DNA of 47,910 bases from Planctomycetaceae bacterium (GTDB lineage: Bacteria; Planctomycetota; Planctomycetia; Pirellulales; Pirellulaceae): the NCBI GenBank assembly GCA_002709225.1, contig PAQH01000047.1, positions 1 to 47,910 of the forward strand, written 5' to 3'. Every line of letters starts with the position of its first letter. Position 1 is the stretch's first letter. The notes under the pieces are model-generated. The model was given only the letters and a program-made list of their open reading frames with translations, searched no databases and had not been told where the DNA came from. The position numbers and the translations under genes were made by a program. This document shows, piece after piece, positions 8,456 to 17,522 of the stretch.

Positions 8456-9661
8456 TCATTCGGTGCTGGTTGGAAATGAGCCGTCGCGTCTCTCGGACGG
8501 CAGTTCGCGCAGCAGCGTCGTGGCCCTGGTGACGGAAGTGGCTCCGAACTTCTGGCGAATCTGGTCGGTCGTCTGTTCCAACTGGAGTTGGGTGGCCGCC
8601 GTCTTGTCGGGAAACAACTCTTGTTGTTGTTGGGGATCGTTGTCCAGGCTACTGATTCCGACACCGATCAACCGGATCGGTACGTTTGGCCGTGGCACAT
8701 TGGTTGTCAGCAGTTGTTGTACCGCGTGCCAGAGTGGTTGCGTAAGTTGGGTTGGGGTGGACAGAGTGGTAGCCCGCGTGATGGTCTGAAAGTCAGCGAA
8801 ACGGATCTTGAGTTGCACTGTTTTTCCCGAGAGCCCACGAACACGGAGCCTGGCTGCGACCTGATCGGTCAAAGCCAGGGCCTGGGCACGGAGCACGTCT
8901 CGATCCGTCACATCGACTGCGAAGGTTGTTTCGTGGGAAATCGACTTGGTTACTTTGTCGGTGACGACGGGACGGTCGTCGATTCCCTGGGCCAGGTTCC
9001 AAAGGTGTGCGCCGTGTTGTCCGAAACGCTCCGCCAACGCGTTGGCGGGCTGCAAACGTACCTGGCCAATGGTCTGGATTCCCAGCTGTTCCAGGGCTGC
9101 TGCGGTGGCAGGGCCAACACCCCAGAGGCGGCGTACCGGTAACGGGTCCAGAAAGGTCTGTATTGCGTTGCTATGGACGACAACAAATCCAGCGGGTTTC
9201 TCCAGGTCACTGGCTACCTTGGCGAGGAACTTGTTTGGTGCGATGCCGACCGAAGCGACCAAGTTCAATTGGTGCTGGATCGTCTGTTGGATCTGACGCC
9301 CGATTGATTCAGGGGTGCCAAACAGTTTCTGACTCTCAGTGATATCCAGAAACGCCTCGTCCAGGGACAACGGTTCCACAAGTGGTGTGAAAGTCTGAAA
9401 AATGCTGCGTATCTGTTCGGATACCGCGGCGTAATAGTCGATGCGCGTCGGCAAGAAGACCGCGTTGGGGCACAACTTCGCCGCCTTGCTTGAGGCCATT
9501 GCGCTATGGATACCAAACTTACGGGCGGTGTAATTGGCGGCCGCGACGACCCCCCGTCCTCGGGGTGCGCCACCGACGATCACCGGCAGACCGGCGAGTT
9601 CTGGGTGTTCGCGTTCTTCGATAGACGCATAGAATGCGTCCATATCGACGTGCAGGATCAT
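8456..9661 (-). CDS. dinB: DNA polymerase IV (Y family)
   Basis: This 401-residue protein is a translesion polymerase. It opens with ILHVDMDAFYASIE, which carries the first catalytic Asp, and has PLSLDEAFLDIT with the second acidic pair, then helix-hairpin-helix sequence around LPVRRLWGVGPATAAALEQLG and a little-finger domain with SISHETTFAVD. Near the C-terminus QQELF fits the beta-clamp binding consensus QxxLF. The start at 9661 gives the usual DinB N-terminus; the open frame reaches 9799, and an upstream ATG at 9706 would add 15 residues unlike the family. No clear Shine-Dalgarno precedes it and no obvious LexA-like box was seen. It is convergent with the dehydrogenase gene across 188 bases. 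Confidence 0.93.
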   Translation of the reverse strand: MILHVDMDAFYASIEEREHPELAGLPVIVGGAPRGRGVVAAANYTARKFGIHSAMASSKAAKLCPNAVFLPTRIDYYAAVSEQIRSIFQTFTPLVEPLSLDEAFLDITESQKLFGTPESIGRQIQQTIQHQLNLVASVGIAPNKFLAKVASDLEKPAGFVVVHSNAIQTFLDPLPVRRLWGVGPATAAALEQLGIQTIGQVRLQPANALAERFGQHGAHLWNLAQGIDDRPVVTDKVTKSISHETTFAVDVTDRDVLRAQALALTDQVAARLRVRGLSGKTVQLKIRFADFQTITRATTLSTPTQLTQPLWHAVQQLLTTNVPRPNVPIRLIGVGISSLDNDPQQQQELFPDKTAATQLQLEQTTDQIRQKFGATSVTRATTLLRELPSERRDGSFPTSTE

Positions 9662-10021
9662 CGCGCGTTCGTAAGGCCTAACGGTGGGTGACGACTGAAA
9701 ACCCATTATCACGGTTTGGCAGGACAGGGGAACCTGGATTGAATCTGCGCAGGCGTGGCTGTCCGCGCCTACGCTGGCTTGGGCATCGCCGCTTACCACT
9801 GGAGATCGCTGGGCTGACGCGCTACCATGGCAGGCGTTACTATTGTGTCAGGGGTAGGGGGCCGTTCGCTGCGGGTTGTGGCGGTGCCGATGTGCCCTGT
9901 CTCACGATAGCTGTGTGAATTCCGTTATGCGCTTGCTGCAGGGCGTGTTGCTCGTCTAACGCGTCTGCGGTGTCTGTGCGGTTTCCGTACCGTAGCCGGC
10001 TCATTGAGATCGGAGAATGCC
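9662..10021. other. Divergent intergenic region between dinB and the 846-residue gene
   Basis: These 360 bases separate two divergent genes and must hold both promoters. I see no strong inverted or direct repeat. On the dinB strand a GATAAT hexamer lies about 45 bases upstream of the chosen ATG but no good -35 box is correctly spaced. On the plus strand no convincing sigma70 pair is visible. A 76-codon open frame at 9688-9918 has no family-like features and is taken as spurious. Confidence 0.4.
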
Positions 10022-12562
10022 GTGGCTGGGTCGCTTGATACGTTGTTCCCGTGTCGGTTTTTCGTACGGGTGTCTGGTGCCCTGATTTTGCTGTGCGGGG
10101 TGATTCCCTCCGCCGCGCAGGATGCGAATCCGACTGTTCGCATTGGTCGCCCTGCGGGAGTCGCGCGTTACTGGAAAAACACCTGGGGTGTGGTAAGTGT
10201 GGATGCGACGAATCCGACGGCCGCGCCAACGGAAATCCTAGCCTCACTCCATTTCGAGGGGGAGCCGACGATGCAGTACGCGCGTCAGTTATGGGTTCCG
10301 CCCCAGGCTGTCAGGCATAGTTGGCTGCCGGTATTGGTTCCTGCATTACCGCTGCTTCAGGGGCGCCCCACCATCTCGATCAAAGCGAACGGATACGCAC
10401 TGAAGGACGGTCGGCAGACGGCCCTGCCCAATCCGGCAGGCAGACGGCTGCAATCGGACGTGCTGGAATTCGGCAGTGAGACGAAGGTTACGGGTATTCT
10501 CTCCGATCAGGGGGATCTGGACGAACCAGAGCGGCATGACTTTGCGTTTGAAGCAATCGCCGCGGTACACCGCACGGGTCGTATAACGCGACGAGTCCAG
10601 GAACTTCCGGGCTCTCCGTTACCTCCGCTGGATCGAGCCCTCGAAGGGCTCGATCATCTGGTAATTAGCCATAATCAGCTGGCGACCGATGGGCCGGGGA
10701 CCACCGCAATCCGGCGGTGGTTACACCGAGGTGGTGTTCTCTGGGTCATGCTTGATCGAGTTGATTTGGAAACTGTTGGCAGACTGCTGGGGCATCCGCT
10801 CGATTGGGTATCGGTAGGGCGTGTCGATTTGATCGAAACCGATCTTCGTAACGTCGCGGGCGCGGCCATTGAAGCGCGGCCGTTTCGACTGGCTGAGCCA
10901 ATGCCCTTTGTCCAAATCGTGCTTCCCGATCGGGGTGTGGACGTAACGCATACCCTGAATGGCTGGCCCGCATCGTTCTGGGTTTCCGCGGGAAAAGGCA
11001 GGGTGCTGTTTACGACCCTGTCTCCTCGGGCGTGGATCCGCCTCAGTGGTCCTGCGACGACCGAGGTAGAGAATATGCCCGCAGGATTCGGGTTTGGGCC
11101 AGTCGACGAGCTGAGCGCCGTGGAAGAACAGACAACGCATCAGGCCTCTCAGGCCTTAGCGCAGTTGGCGACCGATTTTCTCGAGGAGTCAAGTGAGTCG
11201 CTACTCGAACCTCAGGAGTTGAAGTTCTATTTGGATGATGAAATTGGATATCGGATCGTTACGCGTGGGGTCGTACTGTTGGTGCTGGGAGCCTTTTCTA
11301 TCGGGTTGCCGATCCTCAGTTTTCTGCTTGATGTGCGGCAGAAAAGGGATTGGCTGGTGTGGCTGATTCCAGCTACAGCTGTCGTTGCCGCCGGACTACT
11401 GGTGATTCTCGGCGGGCGGAGCAGACGCGTTGTGCCACCGACAGCGGCCATGGTGCAACTGGCAACTGCAACACCGAATTCCAATGAACTAATGGTCGAT
11501 GGATTGTTGGCAATCTACAACCAGCAGCAGGTGACTGCCAACTATGGCGCGAAACGCGGCGGAGTCTTTTTGCCAAATGTTGCCGATTCAGGCCAAACAC
11601 GCCGGATTGTGTGGACGGGAATCGATCAGTGGCAATGGGATAACGTGACGCTTCCCGCGGCGAGTGTGCGTATGGCGCCCTTCCGGTCTGTGGTCCGCAT
11701 GAACCAGCCATTGGAATTCGTAGGCTCGTTTAACGCGGATGGCTTTGTAGGGAGTTTTCGCGGCGAAAAGATGGGTCCGGTTGAGGATGCGCTGATGATC
11801 GTGCCGGGTGGCAATAAATGGCGAGTTCGATTTCGAGAGACGGGCCAGGGGTCTCTGGGGGTTGATGACCTGATCGCGGGCCAGGCGTACCTCTCCGATG
11901 GACTCATGAGTGACAAGCAGCGGCGCCGGCAGACCGTCTATCGTCAATTGTTTACGAGAGCTGAGGCGTTGGGGTTTCCGACTGAGCCGATATTGTTTGT
12001 CTGGGCCCCTGCATTTGAAACTCATTTTGTTTTTTCGCCAGAAGTCGAGCAGAGAAGTTCCGCATTGCTGGCAGTACCAGTAGGAATGGAAACGCCGCGA
12101 GCGGGCAGTGAGGTGCTGATTCCCAACGCCTTCATGCGGTGCCGAAGTGTTCCTGGGCCAGGCCAACGCGCGGCGAGCCCACTTTTCAATCATCGTACGG
12201 GCAATTGGCTGGAGGCGCAGCGGGCTGGTAAGGTGTGGTTGCGTTTCGAATTGCCAGCTGAGTTGCGCGCGCTACAGATCCAGCAGGCCACGATCAATCT
12301 GAAAATGTCCGCCCAGGGGTGGAATCTCCGGATGACTAGTTTGGCGGATTCGACCAATCGTGTGATCGTCGAACAAGCTGACTTGTCCAACGAGTCCGCT
12401 TTTCAACTGGACCGTCGTGAATGGCTGGAACTGGATCGCGACGGCGGAATCGTGGTCGGACTGGAAGTCGTCCCGGTTTTGGACCGCAGTGACACCGATC
12501 CACTAGCACCCTGGAAGATCGAATTTGTACGGATGGAATTGACAGGACAGATGCCCGAGTGA
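10022..12562 (+). CDS. Exported membrane protein with GATase-like domain, function unknown
   Basis: This 846-residue protein has an N-terminal signal peptide ending near GVIPSAAQDA. An extracytoplasmic region follows that contains a stretch like a class I glutamine amidotransferase-type fold (LDHLVISHNQL and WLHRGGVLWVML). Two membrane helices lie in the middle (about residues 405-455), separated by a short charged loop DVRQKRD, so a second large region also faces outward. No catalytic Cys-His pair typical of amidotransferases is obvious. I chose GTG at 10022 because GGAG lies seven bases before it; a TTG at 10004 is open upstream. I do not recognise a defined family. The following HEAT-repeat gene starts 120 bases later on the same strand and may be co-expressed. 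Confidence 0.75.
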   Translation: MAGSLDTLFPCRFFVRVSGALILLCGVIPSAAQDANPTVRIGRPAGVARYWKNTWGVVSVDATNPTAAPTEILASLHFEGEPTMQYARQLWVPPQAVRHSWLPVLVPALPLLQGRPTISIKANGYALKDGRQTALPNPAGRRLQSDVLEFGSETKVTGILSDQGDLDEPERHDFAFEAIAAVHRTGRITRRVQELPGSPLPPLDRALEGLDHLVISHNQLATDGPGTTAIRRWLHRGGVLWVMLDRVDLETVGRLLGHPLDWVSVGRVDLIETDLRNVAGAAIEARPFRLAEPMPFVQIVLPDRGVDVTHTLNGWPASFWVSAGKGRVLFTTLSPRAWIRLSGPATTEVENMPAGFGFGPVDELSAVEEQTTHQASQALAQLATDFLEESSESLLEPQELKFYLDDEIGYRIVTRGVVLLVLGAFSIGLPILSFLLDVRQKRDWLVWLIPATAVVAAGLLVILGGRSRRVVPPTAAMVQLATATPNSNELMVDGLLAIYNQQQVTANYGAKRGGVFLPNVADSGQTRRIVWTGIDQWQWDNVTLPAASVRMAPFRSVVRMNQPLEFVGSFNADGFVGSFRGEKMGPVEDALMIVPGGNKWRVRFRETGQGSLGVDDLIAGQAYLSDGLMSDKQRRRQTVYRQLFTRAEALGFPTEPILFVWAPAFETHFVFSPEVEQRSSALLAVPVGMETPRAGSEVLIPNAFMRCRSVPGPGQRAASPLFNHRTGNWLEAQRAGKVWLRFELPAELRALQIQQATINLKMSAQGWNLRMTSLADSTNRVIVEQADLSNESAFQLDRREWLELDRDGGIVVGLEVVPVLDRSDTDPLAPWKIEFVRMELTGQMPE

Positions 12563-12682
12563 GTCTACCTGTGGCGCGTGTGAATTGCTGTGAAAGGGGT
12601 TATTGTGTTTGTTGGGATTGCTTCGTTTGATGTGGTGCGTATGAAAACATCCCAGAGAGTTGGTGATCAGGAGGAGCGGTTG

Positions 12683-14560
12683 ATGCTGAGAGACCAACAG
12701 GTTTTCCCAGTTGCTGCTCGTCTGTTGTTGACCTTGTGTCTGGTGGGAATCGTGCTTGAGACGCACGGGAGCTGGTCTGGCGCGGTTGCCGCCGAGATGC
12801 AAGTTGGTGCGGCAATGGACCGGGATCCTGAGCGTCAGTTGCCTGCTCGGCAGCGATACTTTTCACCCCAGCTCAAGTCACTGTGGGTTGCCGCGTTGGG
12901 GCGACCTGATACGGAGTTGCAGCTGCAGGCCGCTCAGACAATTGCCCGTGCGCATCACTTGGGAATGCCTGGATTAGAGGATGCGATTGAGCCATTGATG
13001 ACGCGACTGGGGCAAACGAACGTGCATCCGCTGGTACGAGAAGCGTGTGCCAACGCGCTGGTTGCGTTGGACGCGCGTCAGGCGGCACCGCTGTTGTTTC
13101 ATCACTGGCGGAACTCGGAGAATGATTTGGCGGCACTGGTTGAGCCGGCTTTGGCGCGTTGGCGCTATGAGCCGATTCGCAAAGTCTGGAGAAACAGGTT
13201 GCAGGACTCGCAAAGTGGAGGATCTCGTCTGCGTTATGCGATGGCGGGGCTTGCCATGCTCGAGGACGAGGTCTCGGGGACGCGACTTTTGGAGATGGTT
13301 CAACAACCCCTGGGAATGCCTGTCCGGTTGCGTGCTGCCCAGGCGCTGGCCGAGTTGCGCCGCCAGGACCTGGAAACGACAGCGCGTCGACTGATGGCCG
13401 ATGCCAATATTCCAGCCCGCCTGGGAAGACTTCTGGCGGTGACGCTTTTGAAACATCACCGAGGTGCGGAGGCCCAGAAACTGTTGCTGGAAATGACTGG
13501 TCCGCGGGAAGATCCTGTGGTGGCTGTACGGGCGCTGTCACGCCTGTTCGATCTGGATCCCGGCGCCGCGGCCAGGATCGCCCGCGAAACGATTTCCTCG
13601 CCGGATGCACGGTTGCGATCCATGTCGATACCGATACTGGAGACACGCGCTGATGCGACCACGGTGCGCTTGTTGGTTGCGGTCCTGGACGATCGGCACC
13701 CACGTATTCGCCAGGTGGCGCGAGAAGGATTGTTGCGATTGGTGGAGGCGGAGAAATCCCTGGACGGTGTCGTCCGTGAGCGAACTGTGGAGATGTTGGG
13801 TACCGACCGCTGGCGTGGACAGGAACAAGCGATCATCTTGCTGGTCGCATTGCAGCATCGTCAATCTGCCGGACGTCTGGTCCAATTACTGGATGCCCCG
13901 TCCCCCAACGTATTTCGGACGGCGGCCTGGGGCTTGCGCGAATTGAGAGTGCCTGGCGCGTTACCTGCGATGTTACGCAAAGCGGAACGCGAGGTGGAGG
14001 CCGGGCTGGTCACGGACATGGATCTTGAGGTCGATGTACAAGTGAGCTATTTGATGGAGGCGTTTGGGCTAGCGGCCTATCGTCCGGCGGAACCACTGAT
14101 GCGGAAGTGTATTCCCAAGAAATTTACCATGGGGTCAGAAGTCCGCGCGGCGGCCATCTGGTCGTTAGGGCACCTGTACGCTGGGCAGACACCTCGGGAG
14201 CTGTCGGCGATGCTGCTTGACCGGCTCCATGACAGCGGTTCGAATGCGACCATGGATCTCCCAGCCGAGGAAGTGACCGATGAGTCTCGCCCCGAGGTGA
14301 CAGGTCTCGGTGGGCCAGGAATGGAGAGTATGTATGCGGAAGTAGAGCGGGTGCGTTGCATGTGTGCTGTCAGCCTGGGTCGGATGGGAATGAAAACGAT
14401 GGTCGAGGACATTCGCAAGCACTATTCAGGTACCACGGGGGCGGCACTCGATTTTGCCTGTGGTTGGGCTTTACAGCAATTGACCGGGGAGCCATTGCCG
14501 CGTCCAGAGAATGTACGACAATCACTTTCCAATTGGTTCCTGGAACCGCTCGAACCGTAA
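12683..14560 (+). CDS. Exported HEAT-repeat protein
   Basis: This 625-residue protein begins with a signal peptide (basic start, hydrophobic VAARLLLTLCLVGIVLE, then a small-residue site near AVAAEM). The rest is a chain of helical repeats typical of HEAT/PBS-lyase-like proteins, for example HPLVREACANALVALD, MPVRLRAAQALAELR and HPRIRQVAREGLLRLV. Such proteins are extracytoplasmic scaffolds for protein binding; no enzyme motif is present. The ATG at 12683 is chosen because GAGGAG sits six bases upstream and because it places the signal peptide at the N-terminus. The open frame goes back to 12590. Partner unknown; the upstream exported protein is the first candidate because the genes are adjacent and co-oriented. 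Confidence 0.85.
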   Translation: MLRDQQVFPVAARLLLTLCLVGIVLETHGSWSGAVAAEMQVGAAMDRDPERQLPARQRYFSPQLKSLWVAALGRPDTELQLQAAQTIARAHHLGMPGLEDAIEPLMTRLGQTNVHPLVREACANALVALDARQAAPLLFHHWRNSENDLAALVEPALARWRYEPIRKVWRNRLQDSQSGGSRLRYAMAGLAMLEDEVSGTRLLEMVQQPLGMPVRLRAAQALAELRRQDLETTARRLMADANIPARLGRLLAVTLLKHHRGAEAQKLLLEMTGPREDPVVAVRALSRLFDLDPGAAARIARETISSPDARLRSMSIPILETRADATTVRLLVAVLDDRHPRIRQVAREGLLRLVEAEKSLDGVVRERTVEMLGTDRWRGQEQAIILLVALQHRQSAGRLVQLLDAPSPNVFRTAAWGLRELRVPGALPAMLRKAEREVEAGLVTDMDLEVDVQVSYLMEAFGLAAYRPAEPLMRKCIPKKFTMGSEVRAAAIWSLGHLYAGQTPRELSAMLLDRLHDSGSNATMDLPAEEVTDESRPEVTGLGGPGMESMYAEVERVRCMCAVSLGRMGMKTMVEDIRKHYSGTTGAALDFACGWALQQLTGEPLPRPENVRQSLSNWFLEPLEP

Positions 14561-14706
14561 GCTGAGCTCCGCGGCTGGCGCGGTGGTTCGGACTCCGAGG
14601 AACCGGATGCGGCCGTTCGTTTGCCCCCCGCTGTGGCGCTATGGTAGGTTGACGCCTACTTGCCGATGAAACGCTCTGGCGGCTTTCCTGGGGATGCGGA
14701 TAAAGC

Positions 14707-15066
14707 ATGGCGAAGTGCGACGAAGGTTATCTCTGCGAAGTTTGCCAGGGAGCCGTGGAAGAGATTGCCGAAAGTGATCTCTACTTGCGTTACGTGATCG
14801 GGATGCTCGATCCGGAGACGCTTCATACACAGGCTGAACGTCATTTGCACTGTAATCCTTCGCTGGCTCAGTTTATTGTTGATGATCGATTTGCGCCTGT
14901 TCTGTTGGAAGGGGATTTTGACAAACGTCGACTCGATCCGGCGTTTGTCGCGGAACGGGAGCGGTTGGTCACGCGTGGATGGCGACGCCTGCAGGAACTG
15001 CGTGGAAGTACGCTGCCGATCATCGATTATCCACTCGACGAAGTGCGCGCGTCGTGGCGACTTTGA
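14707..15066 (+). CDS. Small conserved-looking cytoplasmic protein, function unknown
   Basis: This 119-residue protein starts with a Cys cluster (C4, C10 and C13 in KCDEGYLCEVC) and later has ERHLHCNPS, so up to four Cys and two or three His could bind a metal. The rest is acidic and helical with no signal peptide or membrane segment. I do not recognise a named family. It ends inside the 3' end of the convergent membrane-protein gene, a 40-base overlap. The ATG at 14707 is the first in frame. Codon pattern looks like that of neighbouring genes, which supports real coding. Confidence 0.65.
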   Translation: MAKCDEGYLCEVCQGAVEEIAESDLYLRYVIGMLDPETLHTQAERHLHCNPSLAQFIVDDRFAPVLLEGDFDKRRLDPAFVAERERLVTRGWRRLQELRGSTLPIIDYPLDEVRASWRL

Positions 15067-15734
15067 CGCCGAGTCTGGCGCCACAATGCGGCCAGAAACA
15101 TTAACAGGTGAATACACGTGGGTAGCATGGCGGATGCGCCCATGATGATGCCAAAGTAAATATTCTTGAGATTAGCGAGCGGGTGGCGCAGTGCGTCCAC
15201 CAGTCTGCCTCTGTAGAGGTCCGTTCTTTGACGCCAGTGTTTTGTGCGAATTCCCGCATCGTCCGATGTGTGTGCCAAGGTCTCAATCGAGATAACTTGC
15301 CAACGTCCCTGCGGGTTTTTTTCGTAGATTCTCCCGTCGAGGAGGTTGATAAGCCACCCCGATAGGACAAAAACGAATAGCACCCACCATGTTGCGGCCA
15401 AAGCGATGAAAAAGTCGACCGACAGGTGAGCCATGAATCGCACGATCCCACTGGAAGCCAACGCGCGACGGACGAGTTGGACTGTGACAAAAAACGAAAG
15501 GCTGTCAAATAACGCCCCCAGCAGACCGACAGGAATTTGGATCTTGGCGTAATGCCCCAGTGCTTTACCGAAGACGAGATGCGGAAAAGCCGTGACCAGG
15601 GCTAGCCAATAGCAGCTGAGGTTGAGGACGACGAAAAATAAGAACAATTTGAGAAAAAAACAACGCACTTGCACGCGTCGCTTGCGGTAGTAGTCGTACA
15701 CCCGTTTCAGCTGCGCGCGCCAGATTTGGATCAT
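15027..15734 (-). CDS. Membrane protein with four predicted helices, function unknown
   Basis: This protein of about 235 residues starts with a basic amphipathic stretch (MIQIWRAQLKRVYDYYRKRR) and has four hydrophobic segments, including FFLKLFLFFVVLNLSCYWLAL, a central pair around FFIALAATWWVLFVFVLSG, and IYFGIIMGASAMLPTCIHLL near the end. A polar stretch of about 60 residues lies between the third and fourth helices. No family was recognised. ATG at 15734 is chosen; a TTG at 15767 would overlap the stop of the upstream kinase gene by four bases and adds 11 residues. The position after the SIS and ROK genes suggests the same transcript, but no functional link is visible. Confidence 0.7.
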   Translation of the reverse strand: MIQIWRAQLKRVYDYYRKRRVQVRCFFLKLFLFFVVLNLSCYWLALVTAFPHLVFGKALGHYAKIQIPVGLLGALFDSLSFFVTVQLVRRALASSGIVRFMAHLSVDFFIALAATWWVLFVFVLSGWLINLLDGRIYEKNPQGRWQVISIETLAHTSDDAGIRTKHWRQRTDLYRGRLVDALRHPLANLKNIYFGIIMGASAMLPTCIHLLMFLAALWRQTRRQSRHDARTSSSG

Positions 15735-15763
15735 ATGGCTGTTCCGTGAGCTTGAACTTGCTA

Positions 15764-16750
15764 TCAAACGTCCGCGTTCCAGGCTTCTGCCGCCAGTGCC
15801 AAGGCACCGTGGACGACCACTTCTTCACCCCATTGGGCGGGTACCAGCTGCCAGGCATTCTGCAAGGGACCAAACACATAGCGACGCACTTCGCGTCGTA
15901 GCGGAGCGAAGAAGCGGGCTTCTCCCATCAGGGAGACGCCGCCGCTGACGATTACGAGCTCTACGGCAGTGAGGGTGATGACCTGAGCAATGGCCCAGCC
16001 AAGTGCGCGGATTGCTTCGGAAAGTATGGTTTGCGCCAACGGATCGCCGGCCTCGGCGGCGTCGGCGACGCGCTGGGCTGTGAGTTGCCCTGGATCACCT
16101 TGGCAGATAGACCAGAGGCTGACTGGTGTGAGTTGCGGTTGTTGAGGATCTACGGCCGGGGCGGAGTACGATGGCTCTGCCATGCGGCGCTGGGCCGCCT
16201 TGACGATTCCCCAGCCACTCGCCAGAGACTCGACTGTGTCGCTGGGATCTGTGGCTGCCAATCCAGGGCGTAAATGGCCAATTTCAGCAACGGCGGGCCG
16301 GTGCGCTGCGTGGAGTTGCCCGTCGATTGCCAGTCCGCCACCGACTCCCGTGCCGACGGTTACAAAGTAGACAAGGCGCGCTGCCAAGCCTGCCCCGAGG
16401 CGTGCTTCGGCGATGGTGGCAGCGTCGCAGTCGTTGTGCAATAAGCACGGCTTGTCGAATGTCTGTTGTGTCCAATCCACGAGTGGGAAATCATCCCAGC
16501 CATCGATCTGATGGCTGGTGGTGATACGGCCAGCCTGACGGTCGACAGGTCCGCCAAACCCGTAAGCGATTCCGCTGACTGGGAATCGCTTGAGGAGATC
16601 AGGTACCACTTGCTGAATGTGCGAACGGATCCCGGCGCTGCCGTGTGTCGGGTCGACAGCACGGCGTTCCAGCTGCACTAAGGGCGTACCATCACCACGA
16701 CCGATACCCAACTGCAGTTTAGTGCCGCCAATTTCAATTCCCAGGAACAT
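15764..16750 (-). CDS. ROK-family sugar kinase-like protein lacking the Zn-Cys cluster
   Basis: This 328-residue protein has the ROK fold. The phosphate-1 loop is GIEIGGTKLQLG at the N-terminus, the catalytic Asp lies in HNDCDAATIAEA, the phosphate-2 loop is VTVGTGVGGGL, and the ROK His is in AEIGHLRPG. The usual Cys-rich zinc motif (CxCGxxGCxE) that follows this His is absent: the sequence there reads AATDPSDTVE. ROK members are mostly glucokinases, N-acetyl-hexosamine kinases or repressors; there is no N-terminal helix-turn-helix, so this is a kinase-type member. The gene starts 29 bases after the SIS-domain isomerase gene, which suggests co-transcription and joint sugar-phosphate metabolism. 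The substrate cannot be assigned. Confidence 0.85.
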   Translation of the reverse strand: MFLGIEIGGTKLQLGIGRGDGTPLVQLERRAVDPTHGSAGIRSHIQQVVPDLLKRFPVSGIAYGFGGPVDRQAGRITTSHQIDGWDDFPLVDWTQQTFDKPCLLHNDCDAATIAEARLGAGLAARLVYFVTVGTGVGGGLAIDGQLHAAHRPAVAEIGHLRPGLAATDPSDTVESLASGWGIVKAAQRRMAEPSYSAPAVDPQQPQLTPVSLWSICQGDPGQLTAQRVADAAEAGDPLAQTILSEAIRALGWAIAQVITLTAVELVIVSGGVSLMGEARFFAPLRREVRRYVFGPLQNAWQLVPAQWGEEVVVHGALALAAEAWNADV

Positions 16751-16779
16751 CTGCGCACCCTCGGTGGAGCGTTGCTGAT

Positions 16780-17415
16780 CTACACCGGATTGGGCTGGCA
16801 GAGCGGCGTTTCGTCGTAGCGTCCTTCCTGATTAATACGAGCATAGACGTCGTTCAATACCCAGTGAAACAGACAGAGGTGAATACTCTCAACCATTCCC
16901 ATATCGTTGAGATCGCAATGCAAGCCATCCTGCTGTAGTTGTTTGAGACGCCCGCCATCGTAGCCTGTCAAGCCAAAACTAGTGAGCCCGTGTCGCTGCG
17001 CCCACTCGACCGCATTAAGCACGTTGGGACTGTTTCCTGATCCACTAATGGCAATCAACACGTCTCCCGATTGTCCATAGTTCATTAACTGTTGGACGAA
17101 AATCTGATCGTAGCTGAGGTCGTTTCCGACAGCCATCAGCCAGCCCGCATTGTCGGTCAAACTCAGTACTTTGAGTCGTGATTTGGATTCATTGTGGAGG
17201 TCATCTTCGCGGAGTGTGCTTTTGCCGAGATCCTCAGCCATGTGGCTGGCGGTCGTTCCGGATCCACCATTACCAATAATGAACACAAACTTTTTCTGTT
17301 CCCACGCGCTGAAAATCAAATCCGACCAGCGCCGCAAGGCGTCCCGGTCGATTTGTTCCAGCTCATGTTGTAGCCGTCGCAGATAGGGCTCGGCGGCAAG
17401 TTGGGCTCCCAGCAT
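16780..17415 (-). CDS. SIS-domain phosphosugar isomerase, GmhA-like
   Basis: This 211-residue protein is a single SIS domain. The phosphosugar-binding signature is FIIGNGGSGTTASHMAEDL, followed by LIAISGSGNSPNVLNAVEWA. The overall length and order match D-sedoheptulose-7-phosphate isomerase (GmhA), which makes D-glycero-D-manno-heptose-7-phosphate for ADP-heptose or GDP-heptose. In GmhA a His and a Glu four residues later help bind zinc; here the His is in SHMAED and the residue at +4 is Asp. No heptose kinase of the HldE or HddA type lies nearby; the adjacent kinase is ROK type. Isomerase family is well supported, heptose specificity less so. Confidence 0.85.
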   Translation of the reverse strand: MLGAQLAAEPYLRRLQHELEQIDRDALRRWSDLIFSAWEQKKFVFIIGNGGSGTTASHMAEDLGKSTLREDDLHNESKSRLKVLSLTDNAGWLMAVGNDLSYDQIFVQQLMNYGQSGDVLIAISGSGNSPNVLNAVEWAQRHGLTSFGLTGYDGGRLKQLQQDGLHCDLNDMGMVESIHLCLFHWVLNDVYARINQEGRYDETPLCQPNPV

Positions 17416-17522
17416 TGTGTTTTTCCTCTGTTGTTAGATCCGGAGTGTTTGCATGTCACGTCGAGGCAACCGGGAACCGTCTCGGGCAATGGTAGTCTAG
17501 AGCGCGCCGGGGTGGGGCTGTT

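Noticed and set aside
9688..9918. 76-codon plus-strand open frame between dinB and the 846-residue gene
   Set aside because: No domain or signal pattern, unusual Arg/Gly content, and no ribosome site; expected by chance in GC-rich DNA.
16750..16780. ADP-heptose pathway from the GmhA-like and ROK genes
   Set aside because: The kinase is ROK type and not HldE or HddA type, and no other heptose gene is near, so the pathway is not supported.
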